Below, piece after piece: positions 49,496 through 62,251 of a stretch of DNA of 64,000 nucleotides. Source of the stretch: Cephalotus follicularis. Taxonomy: Eukaryota > Streptophyta > Magnoliopsida > Oxalidales > Cephalotaceae. Positions within the stretch are counted from its first letter, which is position 1; every line of letters starts with the position of its first letter. The DNA is taken from NCBI GenBank assembly GCA_001972305.1, contig BDDD01000054.1, positions 602,576-666,575 of the forward strand, read 5' to 3'. The notes below the pieces were generated by a model. The model ran no database searches, was not told where the DNA came from, and saw nothing but the letters and a program-made list of their open reading frames with translations. A program made the position numbers and the translations under genes.

Positions 49496-51033
49496 AAGTG
49501 AACCAAAACACGGTTCCTTCAACACGTCTCAAAACCAATAGAGTTCAAGCATACAACACATGCAATCTGATCTACAATCATTGTAAAACACAATATGCAT
49601 GATGGGTTAACTATTCATAGCAACCCTAACACAGTCACACAATCCATAATCCACAGTCCACAATCATTCTAAGACACGATATGCATAACAGGTTAACTAC
49701 TCATAGCAACACTAGCACAGTTACACAATTCACAATCCGCAAACCATGCATTTCATCAATGGAATTACATTATTATTGAACTGAAACTTGCGTGTAAAGA
49801 TTCCCCTACCTCTTACAAACCGGGCTGCAGGTTCAATTGCCGAACACTTCCGATTACCGTTGAACCGATTTTGGTTCTTACCAATTGATCCATTCCTCAC
49901 TGCCAAACCAAAATACCAGCTCGCTCACTGCACATATAACACATTTTAATTATGTTCATCACACAGAAACTGACATCGTTGTCGCCGAAGCGCCGACCAG
50001 AATCCGACCGACTCACCCAGATTGTGCAACACCCATAAACGGGTTCCACCTTGAATGTTCTACTCAAAATCGGTCAAGACTCACCGTGAATAGGCACCGA
50101 ACGCTGTGTCACCGGCGGCAGCGAGTTGCGACTCACTGAGTCGACTCGCCCGACTTCATCAGATTCAGCCACCACCCAAAAACGCCACAAATTCGACAGT
50201 CCTCGCGTCACTGCCTGAGACTCACCAAGACTCAGTGCCAAACACCGTGTCTCAGGCGGCAGTGACTCAACTCGCTAAGTCGACTCAGCCAAGTGATTCT
50301 GGCCGATTCTGGCCGAAATACGCCTCAACGGCGGTCAAAAAGGGAAGAGCGGGCCTTCTAGACCAAAACCCAACCCATTCGCGATGCTAACGGTACTGGG
50401 AAACGCATGGCAGAGGCGCGAACAGTGACGAGAAGAGAAGAAGAAAAAGAGAAAAAAGAGGAGAATGGGGAAGAGCTTACTAGCGGGTTGAGGGCCTGGG
50501 TTGCTCGCCGTCGTCTCCTGGTCCGGTGGCTGGCTCCGACGCGCTCTCTCTCCCTCCACTCTGAGCTCTCTCCCACTCTCTCTCGCTATCTCTCGCTGTG
50601 TCTCTTTCTTTGCACGGGCGCGCTATGCGCTCGTGTCTCTCTTTTGTTAAATGTCTCTCCCCCATTTCTTTATTAGTTTTTTGTCTTTCATTTTGGTATT
50701 TCAGCAGCAAAATACTAAGATTTGAGTCCCGATTATTCCACGAATTGGGACATTAATTAATCCAACCACTGCTAAAATAATCGCAATAAAAAAGCGAACA
50801 TTGGGCTTCACTGTCGCGCATTAAAAACATGCTTTATTAGCAGTTTTGGGCAACATAATTGCGACTTTAATGCTAAATGCCTTAAACATTTCCTTATCAT
50901 TCCTCTTTCAAAACTCGACGTTATAAAAGGGAAAATGTCATCAAAGTCGGGAATTTCACTTTCCTCATTAATTCCATAATAAGATTACATTAAAATTTTA
51001 ATCTTACATTTTGTGAAAGACCCAGGCGTTACA

Positions 51034-51047
51034 TCCACCCCTCCTTC
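51034..51047 (-). other. Polypurine tract of element C
   Basis: GAAGGAGGGGTGGA on the minus strand, adjacent to the LTR start TGTAACGCC. Confidence 0.88.
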
Positions 51048-51084
51048 AAGAAATTTCATCCTCGAAATTTACAACGTGTCAAAA

Positions 51085-51215
51085 CAAGTGAGGGTGACGC
51101 TCTCTCATCTCATCTTAGCGTTCCCATGTCGCTTTGTCTGGTCGGTGGAAGTGCCTTAACTTCTTCCTCACGTTCTATGTGGCTTTCTCAAGCCCATAAC
51201 ATCACCACAACACTT
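51085..51215 (-). pseudogene. Chromodomain remnant of element C pol
   Basis: The minus strand reads DKATWER, a stop, DEMRERHPHLF, matching the C-terminal chromodomain block of A (ATWEREADMMETFPHLF). It is all that is left of pol here. Confidence 0.75.
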
Positions 51216-51224
51216 CCATCAAAA

Positions 51225-51934
51225 AAATACTCTTAGGATTAGTATCCGTTTATCGGACTCCATGCCACCTGATAAACCACAATTTATATCTTCAGGGATC
51301 AACCCTCATATCTCATCACAATCTATATGTTGGGAGGGTTCAGCTGAAATAAAACTAATTCTTAAAATTTCCCAAAAATTGGGCATGTTGTATTCGTTTA
51401 TCGGACTATGCCCCCTGTAAAGAAAACACAGTTTTATATCTTGGGCTCAGCCCTCAGCAACCATAACACAAATCAAAACCACATCGCTCTAATCTCAGTG
51501 ATGAGCTCATGCATATCCAATACATCAACACACATATCTCATAAGCACTGCCACATGTCGGCAGGTCGATAACTAAATAAAACATGTCTCTTAATATCAG
51601 TTCCCTTACTTCATTCATATAATACAAGATAGGCTGGAAAAATGTAATTTCTTACCCTGCGCTGTCCTAACTAATCATTGTAGCTGTCATCCGAACCTGA
51701 ACCTGACCCACTCCATTTCATTGAACAGGTCAGCAACCAAAGGCTATGTACAATATACATAATCAATGAAATAAGGGTGCAATAGATTTATGTGATAACA
51801 ATCAACTAAGGTGCATGTCATACCATTTCATAATGATACAAGTCCATATCGTAATCCGATATCCACAACCATTCCCTCCATATCTATTTACAATACATAT
51901 CCGTTCACGGTCCATAACCATTTACGGTCCATAC
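51225..51934 (-). mobile_element. Fragment of a family D-like LTR inside C (left part)
   Basis: Shares AGTATTCGTTTATCGGACT, the GGGCTCAGCCCTCA block and the CACTGCCACATGTCGGCAGG block with 36271-39809. The TTTATCGGACT segment occurs twice (about 51251 and 51399). It continues at 54905 after the inverted solo LTR. Confidence 0.75.
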
Positions 51935-53302
51935 TGTAACACCCGAGTTTTTTGTAAAATGAAATCTTATTACGGAATTAGTGAGAATAGTGAAATTCTC
52001 GAATTTAATGATGTTTTCCCTTTATACGGTCGAGTTTTGAAAGAGGAATGATAAGGAAATGTTCTAAGGCATTTCGTATTTGAAGCCGCAATTATGATGC
52101 TCAAAACAGCTAATAAAGTCTATTTTAATGCGCGAAAGTAAGGTCCTATGTTCGCATTATTTTGACGATTATTTTGGTTACCGTTTGGATAATTTATGTC
52201 ACAATTTGCGGAATAATCGGGACCCAGGCTTTAGTATTTTGCCCGTAAATACTAAAGTAGAAGCAAAACTTATAAAGGGGAGAGAGAGGAACCACAGGCG
52301 CTCCACGCGCCCGTGTTAAGAATGAATAGCGGGCGCTAAGCCCCCTCAACAGAGAGAAATGAGAAAGGTCGGGAGAGACAGTGGGAGAGAGAGGGCGACG
52401 GGGACGACACCGGAGGCAGCCACGTGACCGGGAGAGGACGGCGGACAACCCAGGCACACCGGCCGAAGGTAACTCCTCCTTTCCTTTTCTCCTTTTCTTC
52501 TTCTTCCCCGCCACTGTCTCCACCTCTCCGTGCATTTTTCGACGCCGTTAACGTCACGGATGGGGTGGGTTTTTGTCTAGAAGGCCCGCTCTATCCATTT
52601 CGACCACCGTTGAGGCGTTTCTCGGCCGGAATCGGCAGGGATGTGTTGACTGAGTCGACCCAGCGAGTCAACTCACGGGCGGCTAAGACCGTGCGTTTGG
52701 CACCAAGTATTGGCGAGTCAAGGGAAGGGATGTGTTGATTTGGTGGTAGTGTGGCATTTTTGGGTGGTGATCGGACTTGTTGAGGTCCGGCGAGTTGACT
52801 CAGTGAGTCATAACTCGCTGCCGCCGGTGACACAGCGTTCGGCACCGATTAACGGTGAGTCTTGATTGGTTTTGAGTGGGCCGTTAAATGTGGAACCTAT
52901 TTATGGGTGTTTCACAAGCTGGGTGAGTTGGCCGGAATCCGGTCGACGCTCCGATGACGGCAATGTTGGTTTACGTGCGTTGATCGTAATAGAAATGTAT
53001 TGTGTGCAGTGAGCGAGTTGGTAATTTGGTTCGACTATGAAGGGAAGTGATGATCAATATTTGGCAATAACTTGAAAATGTTTAGAAGTGAAATTGCGGC
53101 TAAACTGTACAGTTGCTATGGTTAATAGGTGAGTTGTATGGCATGTTTAGGAACATTTAGCATGCATTTTGTAGTTGATAAATGCTATGCATGTGTATTT
53201 TGGACTGAATCGTATATATTGTTGTGTTGGTTTTTACTGTTGGGGTTAGTTCTGTTGAGTATTGGCTAGGACGAATCATGGGAGAGAAGGAGATCAAAAC
53301 AA

Positions 53303-53505
53303 GGTAAGGACTCCTATTCTTTTTCTAAAAGTATTTTACGTTGTAAAGACTCCTATTCTTTTTCTAAAAGTATTTTACGTTGTAAGGATTCCTAATCTTT
53401 TTCTAAAAGTAATTTATGTTGTAAGGATCGTAAATCACTTTCCTAAAGTATTTTATGTTAGTAAGGGATTCTATTCACTTTTCCAAAGTATTTTATTCTA
53501 TATTT
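53303..53505. repeat. Tandem repeat, 39-bp unit, about five copies
   Basis: Unit GACTCCTATTCTTTTTCTAA followed by AAGTATTTTACGTTGTAA. The first two copies are nearly identical and later ones decay. The unit is divisible by 3, which creates a spurious repetitive open frame. Confidence 0.85.
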
Positions 53506-53857
53506 TTATACTAAAGTAATTCATATTATTTTTGGAAATTATATAGCAATTGTTATGTTTTTCGTATTTCGAAATTCTGTCAAGTTATGGACGAAAAACT
53601 ATATTCAAGTTTACTTTTAAGTTCTCTTTGGAAATAAATGTTTTTCATGTGAAATATTGATTTTTGAAATGTCGTACAATGATGTTTTATGGATGCTTTT
53701 AGCTGATCACTCGAAGTATCAAGAAATGATTATTTTTGCAAATGAGAAAATGTAACAAACTGAGATGAACAACGACTGGATTGCGATCCAGGGTGGATTA
53801 ATCTAGTAAACGATTAATATGAGCGGAGAGTGCTCTTGGACATGCATGGGCCGTAAT

Positions 53858-53938
53858 GTTATTCATCGGGTAAGTGTATAATGCACCGGTGAACAGTGGT
53901 TCATCGGGTAAGTGTATAATGCACCGGTGAATGAAATG
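53858..53938. repeat. Two-copy repeat, about 38 bp
   Basis: TTCATCGGGTAAGTGTATAA followed by TGCACCGGTGAA occurs twice in tandem. Confidence 0.85.
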
Positions 53939-54904
53939 GTTCAATTGGGTTTTTTATTTTACAACCCCTCAGTTATTTATGAAATATTCTGAGTCATGAG
54001 ATATGGTCAGAAAAAGAAATAAGATGTTTTGTTTCATGAGATATGAACAAAAAAGGAAACGAATGTGAAATGTGCTGGTTTTTATACCAGAAAATGATTT
54101 TTATGATGTTTGTTTTCAAAGTATGGCTATATTATATGCCAAAAGAATGTATGGTTTGGAAAGTGTTTTTAATCGTTTTCAAGTCTGGTGGTGTTGTACA
54201 CCATAAAAAGTAAGGTTTTGAAAATGTTTTGTTTTTGTAAAATTAGAAAATGATTTTCAATGATATTTTCGAAATGTATGATTTGGAAACGTTTTGATAA
54301 AGATTATAAAAAACAATGGATTTCAATGACGTGTTACAACTATGATTCTTACTGGGCTATTTGAGCTCACTCCTTTCAATGTTTTGTTTTCAACTAAAAT
54401 TTTCCAGGAAATGATCGAAGGTGGAATTGCGAGCTTTAGAGGAAGTTTGTAAAAGAAGTGTTGAAAAGGAAGTATGTTATGCTATGATGTTTTGTACGTT
54501 GCTTTCAAATCTATAAGTTATATTTCCGCTGTGTAATATGTTAAGTTATGATCAAATGTAAGGTATCAGAAGGGATTGTCATTATGAAAGTATTATGAGT
54601 ATGATGTTAAAAGATGTAACTGTATCCCGTGAAGTTACTGAACATGCTAGATCATAATTGATTAAATGATTATGGGGTATCATGAATCAGATCTTGTGAA
54701 GTTTAGTGTTTGAAGTTGTAAATATATTTTGATGTTTTGAGGTTATAGAATATGATAAATCATAGTGATGGTTTAAATGGTTGAAGGTTAATAGATCGTT
54801 AAATGGCAAAATGATTTGATGATTAATGGTTCACCCCCACGTAACGCACCCGACCCCCGTAGCTCGCTTTGAGTATAAAGTGAGCTTGGATTAGGGGCGT
54901 TACA

Positions 54905-55163
54905 CATACAACCATTATCCGTTCAATGATGGTCCTTACGATCACTAACCGCTCAATAACGGTTCATTCGATCACTATCCATTTCATAATTCCCCATAAA
55001 GATATGATACGATCAATAACAATACACTAGCCATCCATAACCATCTAATCAATATGGCTACAATCAATAACATGATGTACTTTGGACAATATAAGTAAGC
55101 TGTAAAAGTAAGAGCAAAGGCCTTGGCCTTACCTCTCATGATGCTTTTACCGGTATCCCTTCG
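54905..55163 (-). mobile_element. Family D-like LTR fragment (right part) and decayed gag-protease junction
   Basis: CCATTATCCGTTCAATGATGG and related short repeats continue the fragment left at 51934. From about 55100 to 55163 the minus strand shows a decayed gag tail (MRGKAKAFAL). No protease active site is present. Confidence 0.6.
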
Positions 55164-56291
55164 CTATGAAGGTCTAGCTGTAGCGTTACTACCACTTGTA
55201 GGCCCAGTCAGCACTGTCACTTGCCTCTTCAGACAAACCCTCGCAAAATGGTCGGATGCACCACACTTCACGCATAACCCATTTTTCAACCAACAATCTT
55301 CCAGCTGATGGCTTTTAAGTCCACAATGAGAACAAGCTTCCGATCTAGAATTATTCCCCTGACTAGGAGTACCCTGAGTACCGGTCTGTTGAAGTCTGTT
55401 CTTTGATGATTTTGTCGGAGAACCACTACCCTCCCCTTTCGATGGAGCTTGTCTAGACTGTGTGGGGGCCTGTCTGTACTGCTCCACGTGAGCCCTCTCA
55501 GTGTGGTCTTCATTTTGGACACTTTCTAGCAATCTCACCTTTTGAGCGACTTGTACAAAAGTCCCCAATTCCATCACTATAATCCTTGACCGAAGATCCG
55601 GTCGCAAGCCTCTTAATAACCTCCAAATCTTCTTTTCTTCGTCGGCTACACGATAGGCTGAGTGTATGGCTAGCTCCATAAACCTGACCTGGTATTCGGC
55701 CACAGTCATCTCTCCTTGTCGCAACTCCAGGAGTTTCGACTCTCTCCGTTCTTGTTCAATTCTAGGTACATAAGTGTCAAGGAACTCCCTTTGGAACCCT
55801 TCCCATGTACCGTCGAGTCCAGCTAACTCCCACTTTGCCTTGACCATCTCCCACCAGTGGATGGCCTCACCCCATAACCGATACACTACAAACTTCAATT
55901 TTCGGCCGTCGGTGCAGTCCATCACTTCGAAGATCTTTTCCAGATCCTGTAACCACCTCTCAGCAATGGTAGCATCCAACTCTGCTCTGAAACTAGGTGG
56001 ATTCTGTCTCATAAACCTTTCAAGGTTCCTTCCAAACTGACTTCCCTCGTGATATACACCCTAGTCGGGAGCCATACCTCGCGGCTGAGCTTGGGCGTAC
56101 AATCGCCGCGTCTCCTCAATGTTAGCTGTATTAGCAGCCATCTGCTGCTGAAAGTAATCGGCCATCCGATCCATCGGATCCCTCCTTTCATTTTCATTTT
56201 GGAGAACATTCACCCCTTGTAGAACACTCACTTCCCGGGGAGCATCTGCCTCAGTGGCTCTAGCTCTCGCATGTGTTCTCCTTCTGTCCAT
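55164..56291 (-). pseudogene. Element C gag, nearly intact
   Basis: Start ATG at 56291 (MDRRRTHARARATEAD). One in-frame TAG (about 56061-56063) is the only break in 375 codons. Gag core: NLERFMRQNPPSFRAELDAT, EAIHWWEMVKAKWELAG, MTVAEYQVRFMELA. Two CCHC knuckles near the end: CSHCGLKSHQLEDC and CVKCGASDHFARVC. The frame stops at 55164 just past the second knuckle, before any protease. A close relative of the gag of A. Confidence 0.92.
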
Positions 56292-56391
56292 TTGTTCCTA
56301 TATGAAAAAGTTGTCATTAGTAATCATCTCAACGAAACAATTCATTAATTGCCAAGGAACTTATCCAAGCTAAGCATATAAATGGATATAT

Positions 56392-56403
56392 GCTCTGATA
56401 CCA
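56392..56403 (-). other. Primer binding site of element C
   Basis: TGGTATCAGAGC on the minus strand, an exact initiator-Met tRNA complement, 4 bases from the LTR edge at 56408. Confidence 0.95.
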
Positions 56404-56407
56404 CTGT

Positions 56408-59400
56408 TGTCACACCCCGTTTCACAAACAACATATATAGTGGTGGCAATCAACATATAAATCAGGCTTATGCAATTTACCATAAATTTAAAACTTTCCA
56501 ATGCCATTAACAACTTGCAGAAGGATTTAAATATAAACCGAATTAAAACATAACATGCATCCCATACTACATGCTACAACAATAAACATCATCAAAGTTA
56601 ACTTCCCTCAAACGGAGCGTGAACAATATTCATCAATACATTGATTCATTTATTACAATGACCCATTAACGTTTCTCAAAAGTAAAACAACATAAAACTC
56701 CATTCGCTCCACAGAGCTCAACGGTAACAATCCGCTGCATCAACCTGAAATCAATATGAAATTGTAGGGGGTTAGTATTTGTCCTCACTCGGCTAGGTAT
56801 AAATACAGTTCGGTTTCAACGATAAAGCATGTAATGTATGAATGCACAGTGATGCAGTACGGAAAATATAATGATATATACATATATGTATCTATAAATG
56901 CATATTCACAGTACATGTGCAACCCGAAGGGCTACATACACATAATCACGGTCAGGTCCTCAGCGGACCAGTCACAATCATGTCCTCAAAGGACCGGACA
57001 AACCATCAATTATGCCTTAACGGGCCAACAATCCAGTAAAACATGTCACAACGGACAAACAATCCATTACAGTCAATCAATCATGTCACCACGGACAAAC
57101 TCTATGCGGGGTCGCTTCCACTCTGTGTATAGCACCCGATCACTTCCACTTTGTGTTTAGCATCTCGATTACTTCCGCTATGCGTTTAGTAACCGCCACA
57201 ACAATCAATCAGTCAAACAGTCACTCCAGGGATGCTTCCACTCTGTGTTTAGCACCCGGTTACTTCCACTGTGTGTTTAGCAACCCAGTTACTTCCATTC
57301 TGCGTTTAGCAACTGCCAAAGGTGGGAGTCCCTGGCTACTCCCACTCTGTGTTTAGTAGCCCGGTTACTTCCGCTCTGCGTTTAGTAACCACAATACGGG
57401 AAACCCTAGCTACTTCCACTCCGTGTTTATTAGCTAACACATATGAACTCCTAGTTACTTACACTCCGTGTTTAGTAACTAATATGGAATTCCCATCACA
57501 ATCAATCAATCGGTGATGCTAACCGTCCCCGAGCTAGGAAAGCACATGGCTAACAGTCCCGTGGTGCTAGGAAAGCTCAACAATCAAACAATCCTGTCAA
57601 TTATGTTTCAAGTAGTCTATATTTTCATAAACGCTTGAAATCATATCCATACATATAGATGTATACAAAACTGTCCTTTCCAAAATAGCCATCAAGTAGT
57701 TTATATAAAATAAAGTACTTGCCCAAAACGTATTTACTCAAAATATGTATCAATCCTTTGAAATCTCGTTTCAACCTTTGAAAGATAACATTTCATACAA
57801 AATATTGGTTATAACAAAACCATAATCTCATTGTCTAAAATGACAAACACTTTAGCAATTATATACATTTCAATCCATAACAGTATGCAATGCAAACATA
57901 TGTTCAAAATGCAAACGAGCTCTATTCGCGTCAACATGTACCATATATGCGTTAATGTTTAACCCAGTCACTTAAGCGTCGCTGCTTAACTCTTAGCGTC
58001 AATGATTTCAACCAGAAACTTTATGCGCCAATGTCTCATCCCTTTGGTGTTGATGCTCTGAGGTAGGAACCTCAGGCCTCAACGGCACATGTGTCCATTG
58101 TCACATACAACAAATCATGGCGTCGACGTTTCTATAAGCGTCTACGTTTATCACGAATCAGGACTCATTCTCCGTATAACAATCCATAACATCGACACTT
58201 ATTTCCTAAGCGTCGACAGTTAAGCGAACCCAAACACGGTTCCTTCAACACATCTCAAAACCAATAGAGTTCCAGCATACAACACATGCAATCCGATCTA
58301 CAATCATTGTAAAACACAATATGCATGACGGGTTAACTATTCATAGCAACCTTAACACAGTCACACAATCCAGAATCCATAGTCCACAATCATTCTAAGA
58401 CACGATATGCATGGAAAGTTAACTACTCATAGCAACCCTAACACAGTCACAAAATTCACAATCCGCAAACCATGCATTTCATCAATGGCATTACAATATT
58501 ATTGAACTCAAACTTGCGTGTATAGCTTCCCCTACCTCTTACAAACCGGGCTGCAGGTTCAATTACCGAACACTTCCGATTACCATTGAACCGATTTCGG
58601 TTCTTGCCAATTGATCCGTTCCTCGCTTCCAAACCAAAATACCAGCATGCTCACTGCAAATACAACACATTTTCATTACGTTCAACACACAAAAACCGAC
58701 ATCGTTGTTGCCGGAGCGCCGGTCGGAATCCAACCGACTCACCCAGCTTGTGCACCACCCATAAGCAGGTTCCACATTGAAAGGTCTACTCAAAACCGGT
58801 CAAGACTTGCCGTGAATCAGCGCCGAACGCCGTGTCACCGGTGGTAGCGAGTTGCAACTGACTGAGTCGACTCGCCCGACTTCATGAGCTTCGGCCACCA
58901 TCCAAAAACTCCACAAAATTGACAGTCCTACGCGTCATTGCCTGAGACTCACCGAGACTCGGCGCCAAATGTCGTGTCTCAGGCGGCAGTGAGTTTACTC
59001 GCTAAGTCGACTCAATCAAGTGATTCTGGCCGAAATACGCCTCAACGACGGTCAAAAAGGGAAGAGCGGGCCTTCTAGACCAAAACCCAACCCATCCGTG
59101 ACGCTAACAGTGTCGGGAAACGTACGACAGAGGCGCGCACAGTGAAGGGAAGAGGAGAAGAAAAAGAGAAAAGAGAGGAGAAGGGGGAAGAGCTTACCGG
59201 CGGGTTGACGGCCTGGGTTGCTCGCCGTCGTCTCCTGGTCCGGTGGCTCTCTCCCTCTGCTCCGAGCTCTCTCCCACTCTCTCTCGCTATCTCTCCCTGT
59301 GTCTCTTTCTTCGCACGGGCGAGCTATGCGCCCATGTCTCTCTTTTGTTAAATGTCTCTCCCCCATTTCTTTATTAGTTTTTTGTCTTTCATTTTGGTAT

Positions 59401-59734
59401 TTTACCAGCAAAATACTAAGGTTTGGGTCCCGATTATTCCACGAATTGTGACACTAATTAATCCAACCGCTGCTAAAATAATCGCAATAAAAAAGCGAAC
59501 ATTGGGCTTTACTGTCGCGCATTAAAAACATGCTTTATTAGCCGTTTCAGGCAACATAATTGCGACTTCAATGCAAAACGCCTTAAACATTTCCTTATCA
59601 TTCCTCTTTCAAAACTCGACGTTATAAAAGGGAAAATGTCATCAAAGTCGAGAATTTCACTATCCTCATTAATTCCATAATAAGATTACATTAAAATTGT
59701 AATCTTACATTTTGTGAAAGACCCGAGCGTTACA
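56408..59734 (-). repeat. Element C 5' LTR
   Basis: TGTCACACCCCG to CCGAGCGTTACA, the partner of 47699-51033. Carries the same tandem repeat (57105-57480), TCGA array (57970-58220) and duplicated block. Confidence 0.95.
57970..58220. repeat. GCGTCGACGC array, right LTR of C
   Basis: Cores at 57979, 57999, 58028, 58050, 58079, 58123, 58141, 58192 and 58213. Steps of 18-22, 29 and larger. Several sites have decayed relative to the left LTR (TCAA for TAAA, TTGA for TCGA, TCTA for TCGA). Confidence 0.82.
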
Positions 59735-59778
59735 ATGCACTTGCGGTATAAGTTTAAAACATTCAAAATTCGTGAACA
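59735..59778 (+). mobile_element. Athila-like LTR, third segment
   Basis: From the insertion point of C to a CA at 59778, just before the primer site. Together with 22621-24212 and 47622-47698 it completes one LTR. Confidence 0.6.
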
Positions 59779-59784
59779 AGTTTT

Positions 59785-59802
59785 TTGCGCCTTTGTCGAG
59801 AA
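59785..59802 (+). other. Primer binding site of the Athila-like element, decayed
   Basis: TTGCGCCTTTGTCGAGAA resembles the Asp tRNA-type site TGGCGCCGTTGTCGGGGA used by Athila elements, including the T-run before it. Several positions have changed. Confidence 0.65.
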
Positions 59803-60068
59803 AATAAGTTTTAATTTATTCAACTAATTCGTAGTATTTTTTTTTTCCCGTTTTCGTGTTTTGTCTAACAATTTCTAACTTGGTTTAATTAGGGTTCATC
59901 ATAAGCTTTAACAAAACTCTAACATCATTGCATAATCTTTAACAATCTTTCACTTGGTTAATTTAGCTTCTTTGCTTTATTTTGTTTCGGTGTTCGCTAG
60001 TAATTTAATTTCCCTTAGCTAACCTTAGGTTTTCTGCTTTGCGTTAGTAACTTATCTGAGTCAGTTAG
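59803..60068 (+). other. Athila-like leader
   Basis: AT-rich sequence with no gene, between the primer site and the solo LTR. It continues at 62532 and reaches the gag start. Confidence 0.55.
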
Positions 60069-61257
60069 TGTCACGCCCCGGTTTCAGGTAGACACACATA
60101 ACGTGGTAAAGGAAATTAACATTAAGATTTAGCTTATGCAAATACCATAAAATATAAACTTTTCAAATAAAACATCAGTTGCGGAAGCATTAAACGTCAT
60201 AAGCTAAAAACATGTAACGTGCATCCCATACTGCACGCTACTCAATACAAGTCTGTCGTTGTCAAAAGCCCACAAAACGGAGCATGATCCATAATACATT
60301 AATCAGTAACATCCAAAAGTCTAGTAAACCAGAAAATACGATACACAACACACAAAGGGACATAACGCCTAGTAAAACATTAATAAAAACTTGTACTTCA
60401 TCCATGCTGGTTCCCTAGCCGATCCACTGCATCAATCTGTAAAGTAGGGAGTTAGCCGTATATATATATAAAATTTAACAGTATGGTAAAATATCAGTAG
60501 GAACATATAAGAAAATATATGTATGCAACAACAGTACAGTGGTAGCCCGGCCAGGGTTACATCAAACAGGCACAGTAGTGTCCGAACAGGACCAGTAAAT
60601 AGTACAGTAAGTCCACAAAGGGACCCCAAACAGGCATGCAGTATGTGTAACACCGCCAACTCCTGGCCCCATGTTACACTCCCACTTTGGTCCCTACTCC
60701 AGGCAACCAAGCAAGACAACAGTACAGTACAGTGAGTTACCTAGCCAACTCCTGGCTCCTAGGTTAACCTTGCCACTAGCTAGTGCTGGCAGTCTCAGCC
60801 ATGCAACTAGTGGCTCAAGCATAACCACATAAAATTCACAGAGCAAACAGTGAATAGTCACAGTAAACAGTGCAGTGAACAGTACAGTAATGATCGTTAG
60901 ATCAACAACAGGCAGTTCATTTCAAACCATTTTCAAAAGTCGTAAACATTTGAAATAAGTATTTTAAGTAGTGGAAAATACTTTTAAACAGTTCAGTGGG
61001 TGGAGATCACTTTCCCAGTTGTTCAAAAATAGGTTATTATCAAATATCTATTTCGTATTCGAAATAGTGATTTTCAGTTTCACATATGCTTTTCTAAATT
61101 AACATAGTAATCTAGAAATCATAAACAGTTTATAATCAGTCAATAAACAGGTAGTAAGCAGTACATATGCAATGCATACAGATGCCCTAATGCATTCTAA
61201 ACAGAGTCGGGATTGTCGTGCATCGTTTTAAGCAAGAGAGAACCAAACAGCAGCTTG

Positions 61258-61425
61258 GCAGCCGGCTGGATTCTTCACCAGTTGGCTGTTATGAGTAATT
61301 AGTACATGAGTAGTCGGTTGGTTCCTTCTACCATTCGACTTGTTCATCAAGCAATCAACTGTTATCCTTCAACAGTCGACTGTTTCGGTTGAGCAGTCGG
61401 TTGTCTTCCTTCGACAGTCGACTGT
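61258..61425. repeat. Phased CAGTCGACTGT array, promoter-distal cluster
   Basis: Cores at 61262, 61282, 61314, 61335, 61355, 61376, 61397 and 61418. Steps are 20, 32, 21, 20, 21, 21 and 21. Confidence 0.92.
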
Positions 61426-62251
61426 TCTGGGAAACCAGTTACATGCAGTCCAATATATATCACTCAAACGGATCATTGCAAGCATCCACATATATTCTCA
61501 AGACAAAATATCATCAATCAGTCCTCAAAAGGTTCATAGAACACAACAGTAAACATGCATTTTATCCAGCAATTCAATACCAAGATAAAACTCAACATGC
61601 ATGTACATGAACTCAAATGATTCTCAACAATAAACATGGTATGCGAAAAACCAGTAGTAACCATGGCATATCAACTGAACATCATAGCTCATACAAGCAG
61701 GAAACCAATCGCATAACATTCAGTAATCTTGAGCTCAAAATACAAACATAGCTTCCCCTACCTTTTGATTCCAAGTTAGGAATCTGTAAGTCCACCTCTT
61801 TTTGTTCCAACATTGACGTTTTGAGCTCCCCAGACGCTTCAACTCCAAATCCAGTAGCTCCAACCCGTCCCGTCCAAACTCCTCTTGGTTCAACAATTTG
61901 AGAATCTCTCTCTCTTTCTCTCACGATTCCTCACTGTTTTTCTCTGTAATTCTCACTGGTTTCCTTTCCTTGTATGCACTGGGCGAGAGAGGTGAAGAGG
62001 GGAGAGGTTTATGCAGGTGGTTCTCTCCCTCTTTTCTCCAACCCGTTTTCCATGGCACTAAATGCCATACTCCTCTCATATCTGCATGCACACACACATA
62101 AGACTAATTCTCCCTATCCCATGACCTGCATGGCGCACAGGTGTTCACTCTTCCCTCTGCATTGACCGCATGACGCACATATGGCACACCCTTCCTCCTT
62201 GTCAGTCGTTGCATGTGATTTCGTCACATGCAAAAAAAAACAGAGCATAAG

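Larger units (their letters stand above)
47699..51033 (-). repeat. Element C 3' LTR
   Basis: TGTCACACCCCG to CCAGGCGTTACA. Contains a 30-35 bp tandem repeat (48395-48780), the TCGA array (49245-49495) and a duplicated GAGTCGACTC block (about 50080-50300). Near the 5' end on the minus strand is CTTTTATAACG (about 50930-50940), possibly a TATA box. Confidence 0.95.
51935..54904 (+). mobile_element. Solo LTR in opposite orientation, perfect duplication
   Basis: TGTAACACCCGAG to GGGGCGTTACA, flanked by CATAC (51930-51934 and 54905-54909). 2970 bp. Its first kilobase matches the reverse complement of the C LTR (start, GGCCCGCTC block near 52582, GAGTCGACCC sites near 52650). Its later part is different. 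It has no phased TCGA cluster where C has one. Confidence 0.92.
47699..59734 (-). mobile_element. Chromovirus-type element C with gag but no RT
   Basis: LTRs 47699-51033 (3335 bp) and 56408-59734 (3327 bp), perfect duplication ATGCA (47694-47698 and 59735-59739), primer site and purine tract all present. The internal domain keeps gag (55164-56291) and a scrap of chromodomain (51085-51215). Between them, where protease, RT and integrase should be, lie an LTR fragment and a solo LTR. The LTRs are very similar, so it moved recently and likely relied on another element's enzymes. Confidence 0.95.

Noticed and set aside
53262-53519. Repetitive protein with a 13-residue period
   Set aside because: It is the translation of a 39-bp tandem repeat, with no homologue or start context.
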